Assembly: GCA_963682025.1 (NCBI GenBank)
Contig: OY821517.1
Span: 293,957,670-294,021,669, forward strand
Source of the DNA: Cordilura impudica
Taxonomy: Eukaryota; Arthropoda; Insecta; Diptera; Scathophagidae
Direction of reading: 5' to 3'
Length of the DNA stretch: 64,000 nucleotides
Of the stretch, positions 45,141 through 56,599 are shown piece by piece (position 1 is the first letter of the stretch; every line of letters starts with the position of its first letter). The position numbers and the translations under genes were made by a program. The notes beneath the pieces are model-generated. The model had not been told where the DNA came from, made no database searches, and saw only the letters and a list, made by a program, of their open reading frames with translations.

Positions 45141-45604
45141 AATAAGTTAGTATCTAATAATAAGTTAGTATTTTATTTTATTCATAACGAAGACTTCAAC
45201 AATAAATTCTTAAATAATTTAAATATGTTAATATATGATATGTTAAATTGTTAATGTGCGACGAAAAACAATAATAAAAAAAATCGGTGACCCCCTTCCA
45301 AATCAATTCCTGCATACGTCCCTGTAAGTCACCGTACTAAATATGATCAGACCATTGCTTTACCTTGTCACATCTGATATTAAGTTTGGTGATGTGTTCG
45401 GAGAGAACGTCCAAACGTAATTTAACTACTGAGAATATTTTTACTAAAAAGACAACAAAAAGCAACCGAATTTTTTCGGTTTTAAAAACTGAGTATCTGA
45501 GCTCAATTAGCTATTCTATAGCTGTAACCAAATCAATTCCTTTAAATTCACTTTTAAAAGTTATCCATTATATTAAGTTCGATGACTGAATTATCGATTG
45601 TGGC
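45141..45604. other. No gene recognised
   Basis: AT-rich; a plus-strand frame at 45,365-45,589 has no domain. Confidence 0.5.
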
Positions 45605-45698
45605 AACAGAAACTTAATACCAACAAATTAATTTCTTTTCTCTAACAGAAAACATATTACCGTAACAGAAATTAATTTGTTGGTATTAAGTTTCTGTT
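45605..45698. repeat. Perfect 31-bp inverted repeat hairpin
   Basis: Arm 45,605-45,635 (AACAGAAACTTAATACCAAC...) is exactly complementary to 45,668-45,698 around a 32-nt loop. It may be a very short MITE or a hairpin RNA source. The perfect match points to recent origin or selection. Confidence 0.8.
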
Positions 45699-46877
45699 TC
45701 TGTTGGCTTTCATGGCTGGCTGACTGAGCTGATTTCCACATATACTATTTCTATTCTGAACTTTGTTGTTTTTAGCCCATAGTGCAGTCCGTCATGTTAT
45801 TCATACAAGCATTTAGCTGCAGTTAATTTATTTCGAATTGATTTGAATTTCCGCTCGAATAAATTTATAGATTTAACTTTTCTAGTCTACAATAACTTTG
45901 TATATAAATTTCATGATTGTTAATCTAAAGTTGTGTAAAATTACGAAACTTTAAAAATTAATTCCTTTTATTTAAAAAAAAAAAAAGAACAACATAACAA
46001 TTTTCATTACAATATCTAATGATAATAAATTTGAAAAAACAACGTTTTTTCAATTTGTATGCATTTATCATTTTCATTAAATTTCTTGTTGTTATTTTCT
46101 CCATCTCCTCTCCCCTCAATTACTGTATTTTCATTCCGTTCATTAATAATTTTCCATAAACAAGAATGCATTTCACAGTATGAAACTTTTGTTTCGGGTT
46201 CTTCCATAATTATGTGTTTGTTTAGCACATGGAACATCATTTTGAATCCATAAATATGAAGAAGAAGAAAACCCCCTCTTAGTCAAATTTAAGGGTACGG
46301 TAATGAGTAGAATACATGCTAATGAAAAAATAAGAATCAACAAGAGTAATAAATAATAAAAAATATAAATATAATTAAAAGATATATACTTAACACCATA
46401 AAAATGGTTAAAAATTAATTAAAAAAATACTTTCTAGGCGTGAGATGCGCAAAAAGGGTTGTATAGCAATATAATTTTTAAATTTCAGAGTTGGTTGGTT
46501 ATTGTAAATTTTTATCTAATTTAATTTTAATAATTTAAAACAAGATGCTGTATGGATTGTATAATGTTAACTAGTATTTGTTAATTGCCCTATGTGCCAA
46601 AAGACCCAAAAAGGAAAATAAATTTGATTCCCGGTATTTGAAATGTAAACTACTAAATTTTTTCCTGCACAGTAGTAATTAAACTTTTTGCAAATATCAA
46701 AACTCCCAGGACATAATGGAAAAATACTATTAAATATGATATTTGTTTTTCATGAATCGCAGGCTTTGCTACATGATTACTCTGGAGGGACTACTACCCA
46801 AATCTTCCTTATATAAAAAAAAAGAAAAACTATAAACAATAACGAATTTTCTGCATTGAAACAAAAATAAAACTTGG
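45699..46877. other. No gene recognised
   Basis: AT-rich; an A-run at 45,974-45,986. Frames at 46,016-46,253 on both strands have no domain. Confidence 0.5.
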
Positions 46878-47242
46878 ACTTGGAAAACAAGCATAAATCA
46901 AACTTAGTTGGAACTTTTATGAAATTGTTCCCAGCAGATATGAAGAATTTAAAAAACAAGTAAGAAAATTATAGTCGGTTTAGACCGAATAAAATAAGAA
47001 TAAACAAAGTTTGATTGGCATGCAGATATGAAAAAGTTCTTATCGGATTTTATTTTTGTAATAATATATGTAATATAATATATATGTAATATAATATATG
47101 TAATAAAGTCACTTATTTTACTCTAAAACATATGCCAACCAAATTTGAGAAAGATCTATGCAATAATTTTGATTTTGGTATATTTAAGTGAATATCAGGA
47201 AGCATTTTTATATGGGAACTGCGACTAAAAATGGTTCCAGAG
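46878..47242 (-). mobile_element. DINE-1-like element, left part, cut by Transib B
   Basis: A small family fragment at 46,878-46,950 is followed by the hairpin end of a second copy (ACAAGTAAGAAAATTATAG at 46,956, palindrome with one mismatch). The sequence then follows the family through TTTAAGTGAATATCAGGAAG to GGTTCCAGAG at 47,242. There it is interrupted by Transib copy B and resumes at 56,600. A TATGTAATATAA repeat expansion lies at 47,063-47,105. Confidence 0.75.
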
Positions 47243-47532
47243 CACTATGGGAAATTTGACCTGTTTTTCAAGAATTTAATCAAATTTTTGATGTTTGAAA
47301 AGTAAATTTTTTTGATTGCATTCGATAAAGCAAACATCAAGCTAAATAACGCTAAGTTTTGTTTTTGTAAATAACAAACGCCAGCTGATTAGCACGCTGT
47401 CAAAATTACTGTTTGTAAACAACGTGTTCAGCGCTTCAAAAATAGTTGAAAACTAATGCAAGTACAAAGCCGAAATACTGTTGTTAAACGTGAATAAAAA
47501 TATTTTAGTGAATACGGAAAAGAAAGGCGAAT

Positions 47533-47751
47533 GTAAGTACTAAATAAAACTGCAAAAAAGAAAGTAAAAAAAACTGTTTTTGATGGAAGAATGTGTATTT
47601 CCTATTTTGCCTGAAAATTAGACTTCAAATTTTGGCTAACCTCGGCAATGTTCTTAACATCAAAAATGCGTAAAGTATTCAATTTTAACTTTATTTTATA
47701 AATTTTACGTTCCCGTTTTTCCCAGCTTTTGAGAAATCAAATTTTTTTCAG
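47533..47751 (+). other. Possible intron in Transib B leader
   Basis: GTAAGT at 47,533-47,538 is a consensus donor, and a T-rich tract ending TTTTTTTCAG (47,742-47,751) is a good acceptor directly before the coding frame CFPYSELTKVW. No ATG is obvious upstream, so it may be a 5' UTR intron. Confidence 0.35.
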
Positions 47752-48595
47752 TTAACCTCTGCTTCCCATATAGCGAACTAACTAAAGTTTGGGTCGGCGA
47801 AAAAGATGAAATGTGCAAAAATGATGCCGTTTTTAATTATGTAAATGGAAAAATACAAAAATATGATAAATCATTTGAGATATTAAAAGAAAAGGTACGA
47901 CTTTTTTGTAAAAATTTGTCGAAAAAATTGGCGAAATATCACGGTAGAGTGGATGAGTTTGAAAAGCAAAACCGAAATTGGCTTAAAACCGAATTTGTCG
48001 TGGCATTACAGAAGCCTACGCTGCACAGTAGACCATATTTTGAGAAGGCGGCCAAAAATCATTTTTTTTTTGTTACCGATTTTAAAGTTATGTTATTCAT
48101 TTGAAAGTAAATGCTAGTAAACCTCAGCAGCCAAAAAATTGCGACTCTATCTCAACTACATCACAGCGAACAGGGTCTTCGAAAATGGACTTTCTCAGTA
48201 TTTTGCTAAAATTAAAAATTTCTTTGTAAATTTTTATTTTTGAATGACTGTAACTTTTTTGATTTAAAAGATTTTGAAGTGAAAGAAATTTTGTATAATT
48301 TTGTGGCTTCCATACTATTAATGTTAAAAATGTAAAATCACTGAGTCATTCCGAAATTAAAAAAAAAAAAATTTTTAAGAAAGGTCCAAATTTTCCCAAA
48401 ATCTCCTACTTAATAGAGCATAACTCCTGCCAGTCAAAAGGAGTCAGAAAATATCTTGCACTCTTCTATAGTCCGAACCCTCCCCTATACTCCTATACCC
48501 CATTATATACCCACCAGTTTCCGCCCGTGTGCACCAGAACAATTTTTCTGACCCAAGGTTAGATATTTTCTGCAAAATTTATGAATACAAAAGTT

Positions 48596-48720
48596 GTCCA
48601 CTATGTGGTTAGGATATATTAAGTTTGAGGTGATGTTTGCAACTGCCAAAAATATTGTACCTTTATCCATCTTTTATTATACGGATCGACTCAGAATGAG
48701 TCGATTAACTGAGTGTTATG
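48596..48720 (+). mobile_element. DINE-1-like fragment inside Transib A
   Basis: Diverged start of the main family (CACTATGTGGTTAGGATATA, then CCATCTTTTATTATACGGAT) that stops before the GTCC core. Lies in the 5' non-coding part of copy A. Confidence 0.55.
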
Positions 48721-48937
48721 AATACAAAAATTGGTCGTACCGGTGCACCGCGGTGTATTTTTTTGCGTGTCGGTAGAGTTGTCAGGAGTTGTTATATACT
48801 TATAAAAAAGGGTTGAGATATAATGCGCTTAATTAATACAGGTAAATTTACGTAGGTATCTTTCAAAAACATTAATAGTCTGAATTAGAGTATATAGTTT
48901 AAGTACCTGACAAAATGGGAAACAATTTAAATAACAG

Positions 48938-49195
48938 GTAAATGGTAAAAAAAAAAACTATTGCGACATAGCCCTTTAAGATATGAGCAGGAATGCTTCA
49001 CCTTTTAAAAGGGGTTAGGGTGTGGGTTTTTTATGCTTCTAAAAGTGGTAATAAAAGATAAAAATTTGTAAATGGTAAAAAAAACTATTGCGACATAGCC
49101 CTTTAAGATATGAGCAGGAATGCTTCACCTTTTAAAAGGGGTTAGGGTGTGGGTTTTTTATGCTTCTAAAAGTGGTAATAAAAGATAAAAATTTT
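48938..49195. repeat. Two nearly identical tandem units of about 128 bp
   Basis: Unit GTAAATGGTAAAAAAAA..., containing CTATTGCGACATAGCCCTTT, occurs at 48,938-49,067 and 49,068-49,195. The copies differ mainly in A-run length, so the duplication is recent or in a slippage-prone place. It lies just upstream of the copy A coding region. Confidence 0.9.
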
Positions 49196-49267
49196 TATTT
49201 TACATAATTGCAAGAAAGAGTATTTATAATAATGTTTCCACAATTATTATTCATTACAATTTGTGCA

Positions 49268-52083
49268 ATGGCTAAGTACTGTTACAGAGATCTGGCAGAT
49301 ATTTATTTTCAACGAAATGATGTAGACGATGTAATTTTGCACATAGTGAGCAACGACTTCTTTAAGAATTGTTACCTAGAAGACATTGAAATGCACAAAG
49401 GAAAAATTACTAATTTTGCATCGAATTTGAAAAGACGGTACATTGAATGCTCTCATAGCAAGGCAAAGATGTACAAACGTTACCAAGACTGGTTAGTAAA
49501 GGAACTTATTTTTGAGAGTGCATCTACAACTGCCAACGAAAGTGGAAAAAAGGGTCGACCAGCGAAACCCATTGACGGATGTAGCGAAAGATCTTGAAGG
49601 CGCAAGCTGGAGAATATCAATGAAGAAATTTCTCAAAGAATTATTAAGGATTCATTTTTGCACCAAATTCAACCAACCCAAAATAAAACAAGTAAGAAAA
49701 TTATAGTCGGTCTAGCCCGACTATACGATACCCTATACCATGGTTTTGAGACCCTATCTCTTCGGTCCAATTAATTGGATATAGCAAATAAGCATAAACC
49801 AAATTTGAGTGGGATTTTTATTAATTTTTTGGCTGCAGATATGAAAAAGTTCACATCGGATGATATTTCTATATTGGGACTAGGTCCAAAAAAGGACCGC
49901 TCCTGACCATATTTGGTCTTACACTTTGAAAAAATATATACAAACCAAATTTGAGAAAAATCTGTGCAATATTTTTGTTTTTTGATAGATTTAAGTGAAG
50001 ATGGGGAAGCAGCTCTATATGGGGCCTATGACTAAGAGTTGTCCAATAGGGATCATTTTTGGACTACTGATTAATGGATGTAATATATACATATAAACCT
50101 AATTTGACTAAGATTTGTATGATAATTTGGATCTTATGGCAATATATGTTGATTTCATAGGGGTCATTTGTATGGGGCTAGGTCTGAACATGGACCGATT
50201 CTTACCAATTTCAATAGCGTTCATCCCATGGCCGATAGAAGCTTAAGTACCAAATTTCATTAAAATAGATTAATATTTGCGACCTGCAGTTTGATTACAA
50301 GCTTTACATGGACACACATACGGACGGACGGACGGACATCGTTAAATCGAATCAGATAGTGATTCTGATAGTGATTCTGATTCGATCGGTATAATTAAAG
50401 ATGGGTGTAGGTCAAATATTTTTGGTTGTTACAAACAGCAGCACAAAGTCATTATACCCAAACCACATAGTGGTATAGGGTATAAAAAATAAAATTGAAT
50501 TAATTCAAAAAATAGTAGAAGCGAGCCCAAGGCGCTCAAAGAGGATTTTGAAAAGCATTCCTACACCAATTAAAGATAAGAAATTTACGCCGGAAGAAGC
50601 GTTCGTCCTATTTTTGGATTTGAAATTGACCAAAAATCAATATAAGGAATTGCGGAAGCAAACCAATGAAAATAATTGTGGGATTTTTCCAGTGTATCGA
50701 GATTTAGTTTCTGCCAAAAAAGAATGCTTACCATCAAAATCTGCTATTAGTGTCACTTCAACATCAGCAGAAATAAAGTTGCAAGATCTCCTTGAACATA
50801 CTGCAGAACGATTGCTAAATACGCTTGATACTGATCATTTAAAAAAAATTGGTAATGGCAGCATTACTTTAATTTCTAAATGGGGATGTGATGGATTCTC
50901 TGGTCAGAAACAATAAAGACAATTTAATGCCGAAAATTCATCAGATGCTAATTTATTACTGGTATCTTGCGTTCCATTGCGCTTAACAAAAAGGTATAGC
51001 GTCTTAGAGCCATCAACTAGTAGAGCAACAGAAATTGATATATGGAAAAATGAAATTTCCTCTTCAACAGAGTATTGCAGACCAATAAAATTTGTATTCA
51101 TAAAGGAAACCAAAGATGTCATAACTGAAGAAGTTCAAATAATAAAAAATCAAATTAAGGAACTTCAACCAGTAATATTTAAATTTGATGACCAAGACAT
51201 TGAAGTACATTTTAAAATGTGTCTCACAATGATTGATGGAAATGTTGCACAAGCTTTAACTGGAACAAAGTTAACGTCAAGCTGCATTATATGCCAAAAG
51301 ACATCAAGTCAATTAAGCCAACCCCCACCAGAAGACGATAGTTTTAAGGAAGCCTACGAATTTGGAGTGTCCCCTCTTCATGCTAGAATACGTTTCATGG
51401 AGCATATTCTTAAATTGGGTTATGATTTGGAACTTGGTCCGTTAGGCGAAACAGTGAGAAAAAATAAAGAAAATCAAGAAAAAGAAAGCAAAAAAAAAAA
51501 ACAAATTCAACAAAAATATCTACAGCTAGGCCTAGTAAACGACCAACCAAAACAAGGGGAAGGAAACACAAATGATGGAAATACTGCAAGGAGATTTTTT
51601 CCGATCCGGAAACTGCAGCATCTATCACATTAATAAGACGATTCAAAATCATATTACAACTTCTAGCATGCAGCAGAAAGATAAATGCAAAAAAATTTGG
51701 AGAGAACGCCAATAAAACAGCTATACTTTATAATGAAAAATACTCTTGGAGATATATGCCATCCACAGTTCATAAAATTTTGTACCATGGGGAACAAATA
51801 ATTCAAAACAATATGCTACCAATAGGAAATCTATCTGAAGAAGCGCAAGAAAAAAGGAACAAAGACTACAGATTCTTTCGCGAGCACAACACAAGGAAAA
51901 TGTCCAGATGTTGTACTAATGAAGACCTTATCACTATTTTGTTGTGCACTTCAGATCCATATATGTCCAACATTCGTCAAAAATGGAAAACTACCTCTAT
52001 TGAATTAGACGAAGAAGCTAAACAACTTCTAGAAGATGAAAATCAAGGCTATTTAGAAGAAATTTTTACTAAAATTGGTTGAT
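49268..52083 (+). pseudogene. Transib transposase, copy A (RAG1-related), broken
   Basis: ATG at 49,268 (MAKYCYRDLADIYF) opens an N-terminal domain ending GKKGRPAKPIDGCSERS at an in-frame TGA (49,595-49,597). Reading continues in the same frame (RRKLENINEEIS) to about 49,680, where a DINE-1-like element is inserted. It resumes at 50,490 (IVEASPRRSKRILKS), then FTPEEAFVLFLDLK. ISKWGCDGFSGQKQ carries the first Asp, with a TAA directly after. From 50,977: FKMCLTMIDGNVAQAL (second Asp), CIICQKTSSQL, LHARIRFMEHILKLGYDL. A frameshift is present near 51,600. The C-terminal part at 51,756-52,083 contains the Glu block NLSEEAQEKRNKDYRFFREH and LCTSDPYMSNI. D-D-E residues are kept; stops, frameshift and insertion inactivate it. 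Confidence 0.92.
49688..50485 (-). mobile_element. DINE-1-like element inside Transib A coding region
   Basis: Near full-length copy from ACAAGTAAGAAAATTATAG to GGTATAGGGTATAAA, palindrome with one mismatch. Comparison with Transib C (about 58,190-58,200), which lacks it, shows that insertion took place in an A/T-rich stretch without an obvious duplication, as expected for Helentron-type insertion. Confidence 0.85.
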
Positions 52084-52131
52084 TTAAAGTACTTTTTCAT
52101 TACACTAACAATAAGTTACACTTTTTATACC

Positions 52132-52828
52132 CTATACCACTATGTGGTTTGGGTATAATGACTTTGTGCTGCTGTTTGTAACAACCAAAAATATTTGACC
52201 TAGACCCATCTTTAATTATACCGATCGAATCAAAATCACTTTCTGAGTTGATTTAACAATGTCCGTCCGTCCGTCCGTCCGTCCGTCCGTCCGTCGGGAT
52301 GAACGCTATTGAAATTGGTGAGAATCGGTCCATGTTCAGACCTAGCCCCCATACAAATTACCCCTATGAAATCGACATAAATTGTTATAAGATCCAAATT
52401 GTCATATAGATCTTACTCAAATTGGGTTTATATGCGTTCATTACATCCATTAATGGGTAGTTCAAAAATGATCCCTTTGGCCCCATATAGAACTGCTTCC
52501 CGATTTCCACTTAAATCAATTAAAAAACAAAAATATTGCACTGATTCTTCTCAAATTTTGTTTGTATATATTTTTGCAAAATACAAGAGACTTTACGAAA
52601 CATGATCAGGATCGGTCCATTTTTGGACCTAGTCCCCATGCAGATATAGCATCCGAGATGAACTTTTTCATATCTGCAGCCAAAAAAATTAATAAAAATC
52701 CCACTCAAATTTGGTTTTTGCTTATTTTCTATGTCCAGTTAGTTGGGCCTAAGAGATAGGGTTTCTAAACGCATGGTATAGGGTATCGTATAGTCGGTCT
52801 AGACCGACTATAATTTTCTTACTTGTTT
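52132..52828 (+). mobile_element. DINE-1-like element in Transib A 3' region
   Basis: Opposite orientation to the previous copy. Begins TTTTTATACCCTATACCACT, has seven or so GTCC repeats (52,260-52,296) and a short deletion after them, and ends with perfect GTCGGTCTAGACCGAC then TTTTCTTACTTGTTTT. Inserted about 50 bp after the transposase stop. Confidence 0.85.
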
Positions 52829-54584
52829 TTATATAGTTAAAAAATTTTCTTGATTTAAAAATTTATATATTTTTTAAATTTACAACAAAAATTGTTATAT
52901 TTCATAAATTTACCATAAAAATTGATATAGAAATATTTAAAAAGACAATAAAAAAAAATTTAACTAAAGCAAAAACATACGAGTTTTTCATTGAAACTTC
53001 TCTATCTTGAACCAATATAAGGTAACTTTTACGTTCGCTGCTTAATAAATTATATTTTAACTCGGGATCTTTCAAAAAAAAAAAAACAACATTTGGCCCT
53101 TTTGCACATTAGGACTAAAAAGTTTACGGGGGCCAAAGTTTCGCATTTTCTGAAAAAATTAACTTAAAAAATTGTTGAAAAGTATTAGTTGTAAAATTAA
53201 CTGAAAAAATAAGACATTATATTAAAAAAAACCTTTTTTTATCTTTTAACACTTCACTTTTGTACTAAAATTCAACTACAAATGAAAATGTATTTTAAAC
53301 CCTCCGTAACTTTTTTTATTTTCGGTCGAGAATTACGTTTTATAGCAAAACTTAAAGGCTAAAGTCTCACCTACCAAACAAAAACAAACCGCATATCAAA
53401 ATTGCAATCCAATCAAAAGTTATAGATTTTTGACCGCCTTCGCGTCAAATGGTCCACTGTGCGCTGTCGTTATCACCGTCACCGCCGTCACTGTCACCAT
53501 CGCCGTCATTGTTACCATTGCTGTCGTCGTCTTCATCTTTACATGGTCGCCCAAAGAAAAGTTATGCAGAGAAAACTGATGGCTCCAAAGAAAAACATGC
53601 ACAGGATCTCGCCAAATATCAGTACCATGAAACAGACGTGTTACTCCGTGCAGCAAAAATATCGGCACAAAAACAAAAACTGGCAGATGTGGCAGTTGTT
53701 TCACAAGAGACCCTAGATAGTCCAACAGGACCAGCAAAAATAAGAAAACTTGCTCTTTCCACGTAAAAGCCTGCAATTCGTATGACGCCTGACGAAGCTC
53801 TGGCTTTTTTGTTGGAAAATAATTTTACAAAAAGTCAGTACTTTGACATAAAATGAGAAGTTGTGATATATATCCGCTTTATCAAGATGTCACAGCATCA
53901 AAAACAAAATGCAGACCAGATTGTATTGTGATAAGTAAACAGAGAGCTATGGTTTCACTTCAAATGGTACTAAACCATACTGGCAAAATTATAACTGAAT
54001 TGCAAAAAGTGGTTATAGAGTCTTTAATGGCCAATACAGGTTTCTTAAAGGCTGATATGATCGTAAGCTACGGATTTGATGGTAGCACGGGGCTTTCAAA
54101 TTATAAGCAGCGATCTCAAGAGCCATTTACATCCCAGGGCTCTGAATTATCCTTGTTTGCAACGAATGTGACGCTATTAAGACTGACTGATTCGACCGGG
54201 ATCAGATATTATCGTCCCATTAAATTGGAGTTCTCCAAAGAAACAAAAGAAAAAATTAAGCAAGAAGACTTGGAAATAAAAGAGCAAATAAATAAGTTGG
54301 AAAACTTAAAAATGCAAGTCGATGACGGGAAAACCATTGAAATCAACTTCAAGCAATTCTTCACTGTGACTGACGGTAAAGTTTTGAACTTTTGACTGAA
54401 ACCAAATCCACTCAAGCGTGCCCAATAAGCAAAGCAACACCAAAGGATTTTATGAGTGTCGCCGATTTCGAAGTGAAAAGTTCCAGGCAAAAGAAGGTAC
54501 CCTAAAGCACGGCATAAGCCTTTTGCACTGTTGGATCCGCTTTTTTGAATTCATTTTGCATGTAGGGCATAAGTGCGAGATAAA

Positions 54585-55386
54585 ACAAGTAAGAAAATAT
54601 ATATATATATAAATATACCCTATACCCTGCATTTAGAGACCCTATCTCTCAGGCTTAACTAACTGGATATAGAAAATAAGCATAAACCAAAGTTGAGTGG
54701 GATTTTTATTAATTTTTTTGGCTGCAGATATGAAAAAGTTCATATCGGATGCTATATGTATATGGGGACTAGGCCCAAAAATGGACCGATCCTGACCATG
54801 TTAAGTAAAGTCTCTTGTATTTTGCAAAAATATATAGAAACAAAATTTGAGAAGAATCAGTGCAATATTTTTGTTTTTTGATATATTTAAGTGAAGATCG
54901 GGAAGCAACTCTATATGGGGCCTATGACTAAAAGTTGTCCCATAGGGATCATTTTTGGACTACGGATTAATGGATGTAATAAACACATACAAACCCAATT
55001 TGACTAAGATTAAATGATAATTTGGATCTTATGGCAATTTATGTTGATTTCATAGGGGTCATTTGTATGGGGGCTAGGTCTGAACATGGACCGATTCTCA
55101 CCAATTTCAATAGCGCTCATCCTATGGCCGATAAAAGCTTATATACCAAATTCCATCAAAATATATATTCATATTTGCGACCTGCAGTTTGATTACAAGC
55201 TTTACATGGACACACAGACGGACGGACGGACGGACATAGTTAAATCGAATCAGATTGCGATTCTGATTGTGATTCTGATTCGATCGGTATGATAAAAGAT
55301 GGGTCTAGGTCAAATATTTTTGGTAGTTACAAACAGCAGCACAAAGTCATTATACCCAAACCACATAGTGGTAAAGGGTATAAAAA
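54585..55386 (-). mobile_element. DINE-1-like element inside Transib B coding region
   Basis: Family copy of about 800 bp inserted after the HKCEIK codons of copy B. The hairpin palindrome is replaced by an (AT)n run (54,598-54,612); the rest, including the ACGG core (55,218-55,236), is well kept. Confidence 0.82.
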
Positions 55387-56599
55387 TGGCAAATAAGAAA
55401 GGAAGAAGATCGAGAAGCAGTTTCGAACAGAAAATTAAACATTCAAAATCTGTTTCGGGAGAAAATGGGCCTTTTGATTGACGAACCCAAAGTCGGTGGC
55501 TTTGGTAACACTAATGTGGCGTTTTTATATCATAAAACTTTTGCAGAAATAACTGGAATTGATGAAAGTTTAATATACTCGCTCAAAGTGATTCTAATTT
55601 CATTATGCTGCCAATTGCCATTGGATGTTGATAAATTTCAAGGTTACTGTCATGATACTGCTAGGATTATAATAACAAAATATCCTTGGCTTCCCATGAC
55701 TGCAACAGTCCACAAAGTTTTAATTCATGCAAAAGAAATTATTAACAACACAATACTGCCTGTAGGCTGTTTCGGAGAAGAAGCTGCTGAGGCGCGTAAG
55801 TCTGACCGCTGGCATCATGCACGTAAAAATAGTCGCGAAAACAATATTATTGATATTTTCGGATCCTTTTATTTCATCAATATGTTTGGAAAAACGAGTT
55901 CAAAAAGGAACCCGCATGCAAATTCCCCGTGAAATTGTAAATATGTTGCGTACTACAGAAATTTTGGAAGACGTTGTTGAAGACTCAAGTGAAGTCGATG
56001 ACGATTTTACCGTAGTTTTAAGTAAGGAGTATGAAGAAGAATTAAATCAAATAGATTTAGAAAACGAACTTTAAAAAGTACATTATACATAATTGTTTGA
56101 AAATTTTAGAACCAAAAAAATTTTGATTTTTATTATCGCAATTTCGAGATAAATAATTTATCATATGGTGAAGGGTCAGTCAACTGTGGTAAAGGTTAAA
56201 AAGGAAGTAAAAGACAACAATTTAGGTAAATACAGAGAAACTGTAATAAAACGTTCAATCAATCAGTATGTAAAGCGAAAAGATTAATTTGATGGGTTTA
56301 GCCGCAAACATCATGCTTGTTTTTTTTTATAACCCATTTGGTTTTTTAAAAACGGACAAAGTTATCTACAAATAAAAAAATAGGGGTTTTAATAAAATAA
56401 AAAAAAATTTATCCTAGCTTAAAAAGGGACCACTCCGTAAGTAGTCCCAAAGAGACTAGTTGGAACCTGTTGGAACCAGTGAAAATATTCCAACTAGCTT
56501 CATTTTCATTAAAATCAACTTTTCTTTTTTTAAGTCCTCCTCATTTAGCTGTTATTAACTAATTTTTGAAAAACGGGTCAAATTTCCCATAGTGCAGAG

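Larger units (their letters stand above)
48024..53461 (+). mobile_element. Transib element, copy A, nested in copy B
   Basis: 5,438-bp span flanked by CGCTG (48,019-48,023 and 53,462-53,466). The left end is CACAGTAGACC; the right end read inward is CACAGTGGACC. The repeats match over about 40 bp, including GAAGGCGG and CAAAAATC. It interrupts copy B in its N-terminal coding region. Two DINE-1-like elements and a DINE fragment lie inside; without the two large ones it is about 3.9 kb. Confidence 0.95.
47752..56074 (+). pseudogene. Transib transposase, copy B (RAG1-related), broken
   Basis: N-terminal part at about 47,760-48,018 (ELTKVWVGEKDEM, FCKNLSKKLAKYHGRVDEF), cut by copy A. It resumes at 53,467 with a Ser/Pro-rich linker, then GRPKKSYAEKTDGSKEK; stops at 53,764-53,766 and about 53,855 and a frameshift follow. 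Catalytic core: SYGFDGSTGLSNYK (first Asp, about 54,080), FFTVTDGKVLNF (second Asp, about 54,370), then a stop and frameshift. LLHCWIRFFEFILHVGHK is at about 54,525. The DINE-1-like insertion follows HKCEIK. The C-terminal part at 55,465-55,932 has YPWLPMTATVHKVLIHAKEI and the Glu block CFGEEAAEARKSD, with the acidic tail to 56,074 in another frame. All three catalytic positions (D-D-E) survive. The DDE transposase is the relative of vertebrate RAG1. Confidence 0.9.
47243..56594 (+). mobile_element. Transib element, copy B (host of copy A)
   Basis: 9,352-bp span flanked by the 5-bp duplication CAGAG (47,238-47,242 and 56,595-56,599). Both ends read inward CACTATGGGAAATTTGACC, then C/T-GTTTTTCAA. 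Five-bp GC-richer duplications and CAC-starting heptamers are Transib hallmarks. Removing nested copy A (plus its duplication) and the DINE-1-like insertion at 54.6 kb leaves about 3.1 kb, the usual Transib length. Confidence 0.93.

Noticed and set aside
49850..50000. Recurrent open frames reading MSGIFINFFGCRYEKV or its mirror in several places
   Set aside because: They all fall in the DINE-1-like family (36.7, 52.5, 54.7, 61.1 kb) on either strand and have no conserved start or domain; they are by-products of repeat copies.
53467..53545. CACCGTCACCGCCGTCAC repeat as a separate trinucleotide locus
   Set aside because: In frame with the Transib B linker (Ser/Pro-rich before GRPKKSY), so it is part of that coding region.
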